64,000 nucleotides of DNA from an uncultured Dehalococcoidia bacterium (GTDB lineage: Bacteria > Chloroflexota > Dehalococcoidia > Lucifugimonadales > UBA3495), in assembly GCA_951812625.1 (NCBI GenBank), contig CATOSP010000003.1, forward strand, positions 619,335 to 683,334. The letters are read 5' to 3'. Both the position numbers and the translations under genes were made by a program. Below are positions 1 through 8,054 of this stretch, piece after piece (the stretch's first letter is position 1; each line of letters begins with the position of its first letter). The notes beneath the pieces are model-generated. The model had not been told where the DNA came from, searched no databases, and saw only the letters and a program-made list of their open reading frames with translations.

Positions 1-27
1 TCCGGTCAGGGTGTTGTATAGCCGCAT
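1..27 (-). CDS. cysS: Cysteinyl-tRNA synthetase, first nine codons only
   Basis: Only the first nine codons lie in the window; the gene runs leftward off the edge. They read M-R-L-Y-N-T-L-T-G, the usual N-terminus of bacterial cysteinyl-tRNA synthetase, which charges tRNA-Cys in the cytoplasm. The ATG at 27-25 shares one base with the ispF stop TGA (29-27), so the genes are probably translationally coupled. cysS directly after ispD/ispF is a common bacterial order, which supports the call. Nine residues cannot prove the identity. Confidence 0.7.
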
Positions 28-521
28 CACTCTGAGATCAGCGTCGCCACTGCAAGGGCGGCGATCCCCTCTTCCCGGCCCACGAACCCCATGAAGTCAG
101 TGGTGGTGGCCTTGATGCCGATACGCTCCGCGGGTAGGGAAAGGGCTTCGCTCGTCTTCTCTCTCATTGTGTCAATAAAGGGGCCAAGCCGAGGCTTTTG
201 CGCGAGTATTGTAGCATCCACGTTCGAGATGCGCCAACCAGAACGGGCCACCAGACCGCCGACTTCCGTGAGCAACAGCAGGCTGGATATGTCCTTATAT
301 TGGGGGTTGCCCGAGGGAAAGTGTATGCCCTTGTCGCCAAGAGATCCTGCGCCCAGCAGCGCGTCCATCATTGCGTGAACCAGCACGTCGCCGTCGCTGT
401 GGCCAGCCAGGCCAAGATGGTGAGGGACATCCACACCGCCGACGACCAACCGCCTGCCCCCGCTCAGGGGGTGCGCGTCGAAACCTATGCCGGTGCGGAT
501 GTCCAGAGAGACTGGCCCCAG
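27..521 (-). CDS. ispF: 2-C-methyl-D-erythritol 2,4-cyclodiphosphate synthase
   Basis: IspF cyclises CDP-methylerythritol phosphate to the 2,4-cyclodiphosphate in the MEP isoprenoid pathway. The frame gives G-F-D-A-H (the metal-binding D-x-H), then G-H-S-D-G-D, the long central helix, and a tail with K-A-T-T-T-D and G-R-E-E-G-I-A-A. The first ATG (449) lies after the D-x-H motif and would give an enzyme without its zinc ligands, so translation must begin upstream. Between the in-frame stop at 563-561 and that motif there is no ATG, GTG or TTG; CTG at 521 is used here provisionally (164 residues, near the family length). The frame overlaps the end of ispD, and the residues before the motif (D-I-R-T-G-I-G-F-D) resemble the IspF half of bifunctional IspDF enzymes. 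A one-base indel in the C-run upstream would join the two genes. Function is certain; the start is not. Confidence 0.88.
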   Translation of the reverse strand: MGPVSLDIRTGIGFDAHPLSGGRRLVVGGVDVPHHLGLAGHSDGDVLVHAMMDALLGAGSLGDKGIHFPSGNPQYKDISSLLLLTEVGGLVARSGWRISNVDATILAQKPRLGPFIDTMREKTSEALSLPAERIGIKATTTDFMGFVGREEGIAALAVATLISE

Positions 522-525
522 TCCG

Positions 526-1260
526 CTAACCGGTTTGGGGGTTGGCGGATACCCGGCCTCTCAGGAGCGCTTCCGCGATGGCCAAGTCGTCGGGGGTAGT
601 TACCTTCAGGTTGTCGTATGCGCCCAGGAACATCTTGACGGGATAACCGAGGCTTTCCACCATCATGGCATCGTCGGTGACGTCGGAGGCGCAGTTCCGG
701 TGCGCGTCCATCAAAATGGGGTAGCGGAACACCTGGGGTGTCTGCGTCAACCAGAGGGTATCCCTGTCAGGGGTGTTCTGGACTGCCATGTCTGTTGATA
801 CGACCTTGATGGTGTCCTTGCAGGGTACGCCGGCCACCGCCGCCCCACACTCCTGGGCAGTGGCAAGTCCGCGGCGGAGCATCTTATCGTCCAGGCAAGG
901 ACGAGCCCCATCGTGGACGATTATCCACCCGCATCCTGCCAAGGCTTCCAAGCCGTTGAACACCGAGTCTTGGCGGCGTTCTCCACCGGGACAAACCTGC
1001 ACGACCTTACGGTATCCCCGTTCGCTTACCAGCTCCGCACCCTGTTCCAACGACCTGGCGTCCAGGACCAGAGCAATCTGGTCTACCGATGGGCAGCGGT
1101 CCAGTTGGTCTAGTGAGTATGCGACCAGAGGCAAGCCGAGCACCGGGGCAAAAATCTTGTCGATGCCGCCCATTCTTGTGCTACTTCCGGCGGCCACGAC
1201 CACTGCTCCGACTTTTGGTCCGGCGTCGCAAGCCCCGCCCGAACTGGGTAACAACGACAT
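526..1260 (-). CDS. ispD: 2-C-methyl-D-erythritol 4-phosphate cytidylyltransferase
   Basis: IspD transfers CMP from CTP to methylerythritol phosphate, the step before IspE in the MEP pathway. The N-terminus carries the nucleotide-binding signature V-V-V-A-A-G-S-S-T-R-M-G with the following lysine (I-D-K). Later come G-G-E-R-R-Q-D-S-V, H-D-G-A-R-P and T-Q-T-P-Q, and near the C-terminus D-D-A-M-M-V-E and L-K-V-T-T-P-D-D. The 244 residues match the family. The gene starts 7 nt after the stop of the upstream PIN/TRAM gene. Its own stop, TAG at 528-526, comes just after a C5 run (five consecutive C, at 541-537) where the overlapping ispF frame takes over; see the IspDF finding. Confidence 0.95.
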   Translation of the reverse strand: MSLLPSSGGACDAGPKVGAVVVAAGSSTRMGGIDKIFAPVLGLPLVAYSLDQLDRCPSVDQIALVLDARSLEQGAELVSERGYRKVVQVCPGGERRQDSVFNGLEALAGCGWIIVHDGARPCLDDKMLRRGLATAQECGAAVAGVPCKDTIKVVSTDMAVQNTPDRDTLWLTQTPQVFRYPILMDAHRNCASDVTDDAMMVESLGYPVKMFLGAYDNLKVTTPDDLAIAEALLRGRVSANPQTG

Positions 1261-1267
1261 CTGCAGG

Positions 1268-2320
1268 TCAGTTGTTCTTGGGCTGGGCGAATATGATGCG
1301 CCCAGCTGCGGTCTGGAGCACCCTTGTGACTACCACGTCGTGAAAGGCGTTCAAGTAGCGTCGGCCTCCCTCTACCACGACCATTGTGCCGTCGTCCAGA
1401 TAGGCCACACCCTGCCCGGCCTCTTTCCCTTCCTGCACGATGTGCACCCGCATCTCTTCACCAGGGAGCACTATGGACTTGAGGGCGTTGGCTAACTCGT
1501 TGACGTTCAGCACCTGTACGCCCTGGAGTTCCGCCACACGGTTGAGGTTGTAGTCTGTGGTCAGAATGGGGGACTTCATTCCCTTGGCCAGCCTGACCAA
1601 CTGGGAGTCCACTTCATCACCTGCCGCCACCCCTACGTCCAGGACTTCCATCGGTACCGAACTGTCCTTGCGGAGCCTGCCCAGGACCTCCAGTCCCCTG
1701 CGACCCCGGTTGCGCCGTAACGGGTCGCTGGAATCGGCGATATGCCTGAGTTCGTCAAGGACGAACCTGGGCACCACCAACTCGCCTTCCAGAAACCCAG
1801 TGATGCTCAGGTCGGCGATCCGCCCATCGATAATGGCGCTGGTGTCCACAACAATGCTGCCGTTACGGGAAACCTTGCCTGTCCCATTGGTGTTTTCCAG
1901 AGCCGGAATTATGGCCTGCATGTCGCGGTTACGGTGTCCGCCGATCCACGCCCCCAACAGCCCTAGGCTGATGCTCACGATTGTGGGAATACCCCATCCC
2001 ATCCACCCATCCAACCGAATATACAGCGGGATGGAGATAAGAGATGCAATGATCAGTCCAACCAGCAGCCCGACAACGCAGGCGACCAGTGTCGGTCCGG
2101 GAATGTCGCGCAGGAAATCTGCGAATTTTCGCCACGGATTAAACATCAGATACGGCGCTATTATTGCCCCTACCGGTATCCCGGCCAGTGTAAGGGCCAG
2201 TCCCCAAGGCAGAAGTTGCCCTTCTTTGGAAGTAAAATCCGATACGACTCCGCCCAGCCTCCACCCAAGGAACGCAAACCCTCCAGCCCCAACCACCCTG
2301 AGTGTCCACAGGCCAACCAT
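1268..2320 (-). CDS. PIN and TRAM domain membrane protein (YacL family)
   Basis: The N-terminal 120 or so residues contain about four hydrophobic membrane segments (roughly 5-22, 38-60, 78-100, 105-125). A PIN-like nuclease domain follows, beginning V-V-D-T-S-A-I-I-D-G-R at about 157 with the first acidic metal ligands and ending near T-T-D-Y-N-L. A TRAM domain occupies about the last 60 residues (V-H-I-V-Q-E-G-K-E and G-Q-G-V-A-Y-L-D-D-G-T). The order membrane-PIN-TRAM and the 350-residue length fit the YacL family, predicted RNA-binding nucleases anchored to the membrane. In Firmicutes and Chloroflexota this gene often sits next to ispD/ispF, as here. The substrate is unknown. ispD begins 7 nt downstream, so the two are probably cotranscribed. 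Confidence 0.9.
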   Translation of the reverse strand: MVGLWTLRVVGAGGFAFLGWRLGGVVSDFTSKEGQLLPWGLALTLAGIPVGAIIAPYLMFNPWRKFADFLRDIPGPTLVACVVGLLVGLIIASLISIPLYIRLDGWMGWGIPTIVSISLGLLGAWIGGHRNRDMQAIIPALENTNGTGKVSRNGSIVVDTSAIIDGRIADLSITGFLEGELVVPRFVLDELRHIADSSDPLRRNRGRRGLEVLGRLRKDSSVPMEVLDVGVAAGDEVDSQLVRLAKGMKSPILTTDYNLNRVAELQGVQVLNVNELANALKSIVLPGEEMRVHIVQEGKEAGQGVAYLDDGTMVVVEGGRRYLNAFHDVVVTRVLQTAAGRIIFAQPKNN

Positions 2321-2709
2321 GAGCTTCTACCTCCTTACTGGCAGCGCTCAATCCCCACTGGAATCCCGCAGCACAGGTGGCCATCTGGTCTTTTAGAGAC
2401 TCTCTCAGCGTTAGAGTAACATAATCCATACCACGGCGAAAGTTAGTGCTCGATTCCTTCTCGGGCGAACATAAGAGCCTGGTTGTAAGGAGTGAAGTGG
2501 GGGTACTGGAGGCGCCCACGACGAGGGCTGTTCCCTGACGTTACGTGATCTGGTCACGTAAATGAGAGACCTGCAGCCTTCTCCTTATGGCTGCTGGAGT
2601 CCGTTACGATCCTATCCTTAAGGAGGCCGGGGCATGTTCTCAGGAGTACGGTTGACAGGAATGTGTACCGGACGGACTCGGCCCGGCCATGGAGTGCAGG
2701 AGCCGGGCG
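2321..2709. other. Intergenic region with inverted repeats
   Basis: This 389-bp gap lies between the TPR gene and the PIN/TRAM gene, both on the minus strand. No convincing gene was seen. It holds a perfect 8-bp inverted repeat at 2541-2561 (listed separately) and a 7-bp repeat, G-C-C-C-G-G-C at 2681-2687 against 2702-2708, just beyond the TPR stop. The latter could be a weak terminator for the TPR gene, although no T-tract follows it. Confidence 0.4.
2541..2561. repeat. Perfect 8-bp inverted repeat
   Basis: TTACGTGA and TCACGTAA are separated by five bases. The site lies about 220 bp upstream of the PIN/TRAM gene start. There is no T-tract, so it looks more like a protein-binding operator with an ACGT core than a terminator. 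That role is inference. Confidence 0.4.
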
Positions 2710-3507
2710 CTACTCGCTCTCGGTCCAGTCCGGATCGAAGTCGTCGTCTTGCTCCATCCCATTCTCGTCGTCGTCATCGTCGTCTAGATCGTCGTCCCGA
2801 GTGTAGCGAGCCAGCGCCTCGCTGAGGTAGACGGGGCGCTCATCCCTGGTCCGGATCGGGAAAGAGCAGACGTTCTGGAGGCTGCGGTGACGGAAGGTCT
2901 CCCAGATAATGATAGATATATCCTGACCCCGGACTCCGACGGCTGCGCTTTCGTACCGGTTGCCGCCGTAAATCAAGCGCAGGAGACGACGGCCCAGCCT
3001 TGGCTCGACCTGCCCCAAGTACTCATCGTCCCGCGTGTAGACCTTGATGGCGTCATTCTCCACTACCAGATTGAGGGGATCACTAGGCGCGACCCTGGCG
3101 GCTACATGGGGCCCGGCGGGCTTAACCAGTGCGGTCGTGCCCGACTTGCCGCTCTCCTCGATGAAACGCTGGGGTGTGCCTGCGACCTTGCGGATATTCC
3201 TGTTCGGGACCGGCGCACTCTGCAACTGTTCCAACCGGGCTAGGTTCTTCTTAGCTATGCTGTTGTACGGGGCGATGCGAGTCACCCGGTCCAGAACGTC
3301 CCTGGCCTCGTTATACTCACCAAGCTCCATCAAAGCCTTGCCCAGCCGGTTCATAGCCTCCACGTCATTGTCGAAGGCCTCCAGAATCGTCCGGTTCAGG
3401 CTGGCTGCCTGTTCCCATTCTCCATTCAGAGCCAACGCGACTGCGTCACGGCTGAGGTTTTTTTTCGCGTTCGTGTTTACTGCTGATCCAATCAGCTCCG
3501 CACTCAT
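2710..3507 (-). CDS. Tetratricopeptide-repeat protein with acidic tail
   Basis: This 265-residue cytoplasmic protein has two or three TPR-like helical repeats near the N-terminus (A-L-A-L-N-G-E-W-E-Q-A and A-M-N-R-L-G-K-A-L-M-E-L-G-E-Y). A middle region resembles no family I recognise, and the tail is strongly acidic with a run of aspartates about 30 residues from the end. TPRs mediate protein-protein contacts, so an adaptor role is plausible, but the partner is unknown. The start at 3507 is preferred because GGAG lies about seven bases upstream; an ATG at 3540 would add 11 residues. There is no signal peptide. The gene stands alone, with about 190 bp on its upstream side and 389 bp downstream. 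Confidence 0.75.
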   Translation of the reverse strand: MSAELIGSAVNTNAKKNLSRDAVALALNGEWEQAASLNRTILEAFDNDVEAMNRLGKALMELGEYNEARDVLDRVTRIAPYNSIAKKNLARLEQLQSAPVPNRNIRKVAGTPQRFIEESGKSGTTALVKPAGPHVAARVAPSDPLNLVVENDAIKVYTRDDEYLGQVEPRLGRRLLRLIYGGNRYESAAVGVRGQDISIIIWETFRHRSLQNVCSFPIRTRDERPVYLSEALARYTRDDDLDDDDDDENGMEQDDDFDPDWTESE

Positions 3508-3699
3508 CCTCTCTCCACCAAGTATTCGGCCCGTGGGCATCTCCAGTCACAATTTCGCGCTTCTCCTCAACACGAGGAAGCCAGCGAGCGGGCTTATGTT
3601 TGCCGGGACACCTTGTTACACCATTGACACACCGCCGGTCAATACTTTTTGGTGCGCATTCCGGGGAAAGATTTCCGATTGGTTAGCGATGTTCGGGGT

Positions 3700-4428
3700 T
3701 CAGAGCTTTCCGGTGTTGCGGTGGCGCCAGCGCATCCTCAGCAGGTCGAGGCCCATCTTCAGGGCGTCGCGCACAGGCCGGACTTTGCTGTGTTCCCGGT
3801 AATACCAGTCCACCCCGATCTCCCGTAAGGTCATGCTGGACTTGCGGGCCAGATACAAGACCTCTACGTCGAAGCCGAAACCGTCCAGGGTCTGTGCGCC
3901 GAACAGCAGGGAAGCTGCCTCTCCCCGATAGCACTTGAACCCACATTGGGTGTCCTTGAGGCCTGGGACGGCAAGCAACCGCACCATCAGGTTGTAGACC
4001 CGGCCCATAACATGGCGCCCCTCGGGCTCGCCGATACGCCTGCCTCCCTCCCCTTCTCTTGACCCCAGCGCCACGTCCACGCCTTCCAATGCCGCCTCCA
4101 GCAGACGTTCAACCTGCTCGATGGGTACCGAGAGGTCGGCGTCGCACATGAGACGGAACCGGCCCGTGGCGGCCAACATGCCCTGCTTGACCGCGCCACC
4201 CTTGCCACGGTGAGGGAGAGTGAGCAGCCGGATATTGGGACACCGGGCCACGTATGGGACGATCAACTCCCTCGACGTATCCACGCTGCCGTCATCGGCC
4301 AGCACCAACTCCCAGGGATGGGCGAAGCTTTCAAGATAGGCCAGCGCCTGGTCAAGAGTGTTCTGAATGCGAGGTTCTTCGTTGTAGACAGGGATGACGA
4401 CTGACAGGAAGACGGCTTCGTCCGCCAA
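3700..4428 (-). CDS. Family 2 glycosyltransferase, dolichyl-phosphate-glucose-synthase-like
   Basis: The protein starts with the GT-A fold signature S-V-V-I-P-V-Y-N-E-E. It then has A-D-D-G-S-V-D (nucleotide-sugar binding), H-R-G-K-G-G-A-V-K-Q-G and C-D-A-D-L-S-V-P, which contains the D-x-D metal motif. Q-C-G-F-K-C-Y and F-G-F-D-V-E-V-L-Y-L-A complete the pattern of the DPM/DPG-synthase branch, which moves a sugar from UDP- or GDP-sugar to a polyprenyl phosphate at the inner membrane face. At 242 residues it is a catalytic domain without added membrane helices. It starts 7 nt after the lysC stop, so it is probably cotranscribed with lysC although the functions are unrelated. The donor and acceptor cannot be read from sequence. 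Confidence 0.88.
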   Translation of the reverse strand: MADEAVFLSVVIPVYNEEPRIQNTLDQALAYLESFAHPWELVLADDGSVDTSRELIVPYVARCPNIRLLTLPHRGKGGAVKQGMLAATGRFRLMCDADLSVPIEQVERLLEAALEGVDVALGSREGEGGRRIGEPEGRHVMGRVYNLMVRLLAVPGLKDTQCGFKCYRGEAASLLFGAQTLDGFGFDVEVLYLARKSSMTLREIGVDWYYREHSKVRPVRDALKMGLDLLRMRWRHRNTGKL

Positions 4429-4435
4429 GGCGTCC

Positions 4436-5662
4436 TTAGTTGTCCTCCTCTAGCTGAAAGCCATGGTGGAGCAGTTGCACCGCCTCGCCTAGCTGGGACT
4501 CGTCGATGATGCAGGAGATGCGAATCTCAGAAGTGGTGATCATGTCAATGTTGATTCCGCCGTCTGCCAGGGCACGGAACATACGCGAGGCATAGCCGGG
4601 GGTGTTTTGCATCCCAGACCCCACGATGCTGACGGAGGCCAGGGAGGAATCGGTGATCACCCCGGCAGCCCCCAGTTCTCCCAGTACCGTCTCAACCTGC
4701 CGCAGCGCTCCGGGGAGATCGGTGCGGCTGACTGTGAAGCTGATATCAGTGGTCCGGTCGGCGCTGGTGTTCTGAACAATGGTGTCCACGTTCACTCCCA
4801 CCTGGGCCAGCGGCTCGAACAGCGCGGCGGCGACTCCCGGGCGGTCGACGACCGAGCGGACGGTGATTTTGGCGACGTTGGTGTTGCAGGCTATACCGGT
4901 GACTTTAACTCTATCTTCCACGGGGTCCTCGTCTGGCCCTTGGTGAATCAAGGTTCCGGGGGTTTCTTTGAAGCTGGATGCAACGTAGATGGGGACGTTG
5001 TATACCATCCCTAACTCAATTGACCGTGGGTGCATCTTCGCGCCATAGCTGGCCAGTTCCAGCATCTCCTGGTAGCCGATCTCCTCCAGCTTTCGCGCGT
5101 CCGGGGCCAACCGTGGGTCGGCAGTATAGATACCGTCAACGTCGGTGTAGATCTCGCACCTGTCGGCGTCCATGGCGGCGGCCAGCGCGACGGCAGTGGT
5201 GTCGGACCCGCCCCGTCCCAAGGTCGTAACGTCCAGATCATCGGTGACACCCTGGAAGCCGGCGACGACGATGAGTTGGCCCTTCTCCAGCTCCTGCCTG
5301 ACCCTTGCGGTATCGATGCGGCTGATACGGGCCTTGCCGTAGGTGGTGTCGGTGTGGATTCCCGCCTGCTCCCCGCTGAGACTTATGGCCGGATAACCCA
5401 GGGTGCGCAGGGCCATGGTGAGGAGGGTACAGGACACCAACTCGCCGGTGGAGAGCAACAGGTCCATCTCCCTGGCGTCGGGCTGAGGCGAAACGGAATG
5501 GGCAAGGTCGATGAGCTCGTCGGTGGTGTCACCCATGGCCGATACCACGGCCACCACGTCCGCACCCAAGTCCCTGGACCGGGCGATGCGGGATGCCACG
5601 TTCTTGATTCTATCGGCGTCGGCTACCGAGCTTCCACCGTATTTCTGCACAATCAGGGACAA
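4436..5662 (-). CDS. lysC: Aspartate kinase
   Basis: This enzyme phosphorylates aspartate, the first step towards lysine, threonine and methionine. The kinase domain (about 1-240) shows V-Q-K-Y-G-G-S-S-V at the N-terminus, L-L-S-T-G-E and G-R-G-G-S-D-T-T-A-V. Two ACT domains follow (about 265-335 and 345-405, with S-I-V-G-S-G-M in the second), which normally bind lysine or threonine for feedback inhibition. The 408 residues match the monofunctional class. thrB lies 92 bp upstream and the glycosyltransferase 7 bp downstream, so an aspartate-pathway operon is likely. No lysine riboswitch or T-box was seen in the 92-bp gap. Confidence 0.96.
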   Translation of the reverse strand: MSLIVQKYGGSSVADADRIKNVASRIARSRDLGADVVAVVSAMGDTTDELIDLAHSVSPQPDAREMDLLLSTGELVSCTLLTMALRTLGYPAISLSGEQAGIHTDTTYGKARISRIDTARVRQELEKGQLIVVAGFQGVTDDLDVTTLGRGGSDTTAVALAAAMDADRCEIYTDVDGIYTADPRLAPDARKLEEIGYQEMLELASYGAKMHPRSIELGMVYNVPIYVASSFKETPGTLIHQGPDEDPVEDRVKVTGIACNTNVAKITVRSVVDRPGVAAALFEPLAQVGVNVDTIVQNTSADRTTDISFTVSRTDLPGALRQVETVLGELGAAGVITDSSLASVSIVGSGMQNTPGYASRMFRALADGGINIDMITTSEIRISCIIDESQLGEAVQLLHHGFQLEEDN

Positions 5663-5754
5663 ACCGGAAGTCTCCTATTGGATTTGCTGGGGTAAGTGGA
5701 ATCTCCCCATGGGAAAGTACGGTGAGGCGGAAATGGATGGATTCTTCGCGGCGG

Positions 5755-6699
5755 TCAGTTCTCCCAGTCAACCACATGGGCGCCCATGACAGCGGGTTGG
5801 ACCACCTTCAGCGTTCCCTCGACGTTGGCCTGCCGCGCTGCCTCGGCCATTTCGTATGCTACTGTCATTTCCCGCCCCTTGGTCAGGGCCAGAACAGTGG
5901 AGCCGCTGCCGGACAGGAACACACCCAATGCGCCGGCGTCCCGAGCCGCCTGGAACAAAATCTTCATAGCCGGGAACAGCTTTTGCCTGTAGGGCTGGTG
6001 CAGCTTGTCCTCGGTGGCTACGGACAGGTACTCCGGATGGTTGGTGGCCATGCCTGCCACCAGCAGCGCGGTGCGGCCCACGTTGCTTACCGCGTCGCCC
6101 AGCGGCACTGTTGCGGGCAATGCAGCACGGGCATCGGCGGTGGCAATGCGACGATCTGGTATGAACAGAACGGCATGGAGCTCCGGCGGCAGCGCGATGG
6201 GAGCAGCGTATAGCTGCTGCTGGTCGGTGACCACCAATTGCAGGCCGCCGAGCACCGCCGCGGCAACGTTGTCGGGGTGACCCTCGATGGTAGCCGCCAT
6301 TTCCAATAGTTCGTTGGGCGTGAACATGCGAGAGCACATAGCGTTGGCGGCGGCCAACCCCCCGGCAATGGCGGCGGCGCTGCTGCCCAAACCGCGGGCG
6401 AAGGGTATCTCGTTGCGGCAGACCAGCCGGACCGGCGGCATCTCCCTGTCCGCCTCGTGGAAAAGGAACGTCATCGAGCGATACACGAGGTTGGTACCGT
6501 CGTCCGGCGCTTCGTCCACGCCCTCTCCGATCACATGAACCAGAGGGTCGCTGTCATTGCCGGAGTTGACCGGGTGGACTTCCAGAGTGTTCCAGAGGTC
6601 AAGGGCCATCCCCAGGCAATCGAATCCCGGTCCCATGTTGGCGGTGGTTGCCGGGGCCATAACGCGAATGCGCGCGGTTATTGAGGTAGCGTCTGCCAT
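5755..6699 (-). CDS. thrB: Homoserine kinase
   Basis: ThrB phosphorylates homoserine before threonine synthase. It is a GHMP kinase: the N-terminus has A-P-A-T-T-A-N-M-G-P-G-F-D-C-L-G-M-A and the ATP-binding loop is P-F-A-R-G-L-G-S-S-A-A-A-I. The C-terminal G-V-F-L-S-G-S-G-S-T-V-L-A is the third GHMP motif. At 314 residues it is standard length. It lies between the phosphonoacetate-hydrolase-like gene (29 bp upstream) and lysC (92 bp downstream), consistent with threonine biosynthesis. Neither homoserine dehydrogenase nor threonine synthase is in the window. Confidence 0.95.
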   Translation of the reverse strand: MADATSITARIRVMAPATTANMGPGFDCLGMALDLWNTLEVHPVNSGNDSDPLVHVIGEGVDEAPDDGTNLVYRSMTFLFHEADREMPPVRLVCRNEIPFARGLGSSAAAIAGGLAAANAMCSRMFTPNELLEMAATIEGHPDNVAAAVLGGLQLVVTDQQQLYAAPIALPPELHAVLFIPDRRIATADARAALPATVPLGDAVSNVGRTALLVAGMATNHPEYLSVATEDKLHQPYRQKLFPAMKILFQAARDAGALGVFLSGSGSTVLALTKGREMTVAYEMAEAARQANVEGTLKVVQPAVMGAHVVDWEN

Positions 6700-6728
6700 T
6701 GCAGCCAGTCCCAGGGTATCAGCCCATT

Positions 6729-7856
6729 CTACCCGGCAGGGGCCGGGTCTACGGTACGGGCCAGAACCCGCTCGAACACGAATCGGCCCAGGTCCTTGTT
6801 TTCCCGGAAATCGAACCCGGTTGTGCCACTGCCACAGGCGATGATGGGAACACGGTCTTCGTGCAGTGACCCGTGGGACCGGAGTGAGGCAGGAATCGAA
6901 ACCTCCCGCGGGTCGCCGAAGACCACGTCGGGAGCGCCAAGAACCATCAGATCACCTGTGCGTTCCGGCATCAGGTGAAACTCCACTGCGGCCGCTTCTT
7001 TGGGCAGGGCGCGGTCAACGCCATCAAGGGCCCCGAGCACTTCCACCGCTACGTCCCGGTCATGGTCGTCCAAGTACACGTAGATACATCCTCCGAGGTT
7101 GGAGTGGTGAACGGTGTACATGTCCTTGATTATTGGGACAACCTGGGACTGTATACCGTGGTTCTCCAATTCGGAGCGGAGGTCAATCATCCTGCTCTTG
7201 GCGGACATGCCATGGTCCGCAGTGACCAGCAAGTCAAGATCATCCAGACGGTCTGCAAGTCTGCCGATGGCCCCGTCAATCAATGCGAGGTGCCGGGACG
7301 ATTCGGGTTGCTCCGGGGCGTAGGTGTGCATAGCGTAGTCGGTTGTGGCGAGATATACGAGGTCGTAATGCTCCCGCTCCAGGATGCGATCCGCCGCGTT
7401 GATCACCCACTCATTCACTTCCAGGGAGTAGATTGGTGGAGGCTGTCCGGCCAAGGCAACCACCCACTCAGGTGCGTGCTCCGACGAAATGCTCAAGGTT
7501 GCGCCATCACCGAGCAGACGGCGGAGCTTGTCTTTAGCGGTTACCAGGAGGCTCCGCGCACCCAGCCGCGACGCTCGTTGGAAGATGGTCTCGGCCTGGA
7601 TGAACTCCCCGGACTCCATGTATGTCTCGACACCCTCGTCGCGGTTGTACCAGTAGTTGGAGGTGATGCCGTGGGTTTCGGGGTAGCTGGCAGTAATCAA
7701 GGAAACGTTGTTGACGTTGGTGACTGAGGGCATCATCCCCCGTCCCTCGTTCATCAATCCACCGGATGCCAGCGCCAGCAGATTTGGCATGGGACAAGCC
7801 GCCAAGTATTCGGGTCCGAACCCGTCGATCATAATCAGGACAGTCGTCTTGCCCAT
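6729..7856 (-). CDS. Alkaline-phosphatase-superfamily hydrolase, phosphonoacetate-hydrolase-like
   Basis: This 375-residue protein opens with V-L-I-M-I-D-G-F-G, the first metal-binding aspartate of the alkaline phosphatase superfamily. P-S-V-T-N-V-N-N-V-S supplies the threonine nucleophile, and H-G-I-T-S-N-Y follows. A second metal site is visible as T-T-D-Y-A-M-H, and T-A-D-H-G-M supplies another Asp-His pair. The T-N-x-N-N motif with H-G-I and the overall length are most like phosphonoacetate hydrolase, a zinc C-P bond hydrolase. Related nucleotide pyrophosphatases share the fold, so the substrate is uncertain. There is no signal peptide. It lies 29 bp upstream of thrB, an unusual neighbour. 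No phosphonate transporter or C-P lyase gene is present. Confidence 0.75.
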   Translation of the reverse strand: MGKTTVLIMIDGFGPEYLAACPMPNLLALASGGLMNEGRGMMPSVTNVNNVSLITASYPETHGITSNYWYNRDEGVETYMESGEFIQAETIFQRASRLGARSLLVTAKDKLRRLLGDGATLSISSEHAPEWVVALAGQPPPIYSLEVNEWVINAADRILEREHYDLVYLATTDYAMHTYAPEQPESSRHLALIDGAIGRLADRLDDLDLLVTADHGMSAKSRMIDLRSELENHGIQSQVVPIIKDMYTVHHSNLGGCIYVYLDDHDRDVAVEVLGALDGVDRALPKEAAAVEFHLMPERTGDLMVLGAPDVVFGDPREVSIPASLRSHGSLHEDRVPIIACGSGTTGFDFRENKDLGRFVFERVLARTVDPAPAG

Positions 7857-8054
7857 TCCCTGCCTCCGAGCGCTTAGTGATGGGCCGCCAGGTTCCGGAT
7901 GTACGGTGAGATATTCAGCTTAAACTGTATCCTAACCAGGGATTGTAGGCAAGGACAGCGGGCGGGGTCTCGTCATTGACCTTCATGGTCACGCTTGGCC
8001 AACACGGGGTCGCTCGAAGGCTCGTCCCACGAGGGACTGCCCGGGACCTGAGGG

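Noticed and set aside
5663..5754. Lysine riboswitch or T-box before lysC
   Set aside because: The gap is 92 bp and shows no conserved stem or T-box consensus.
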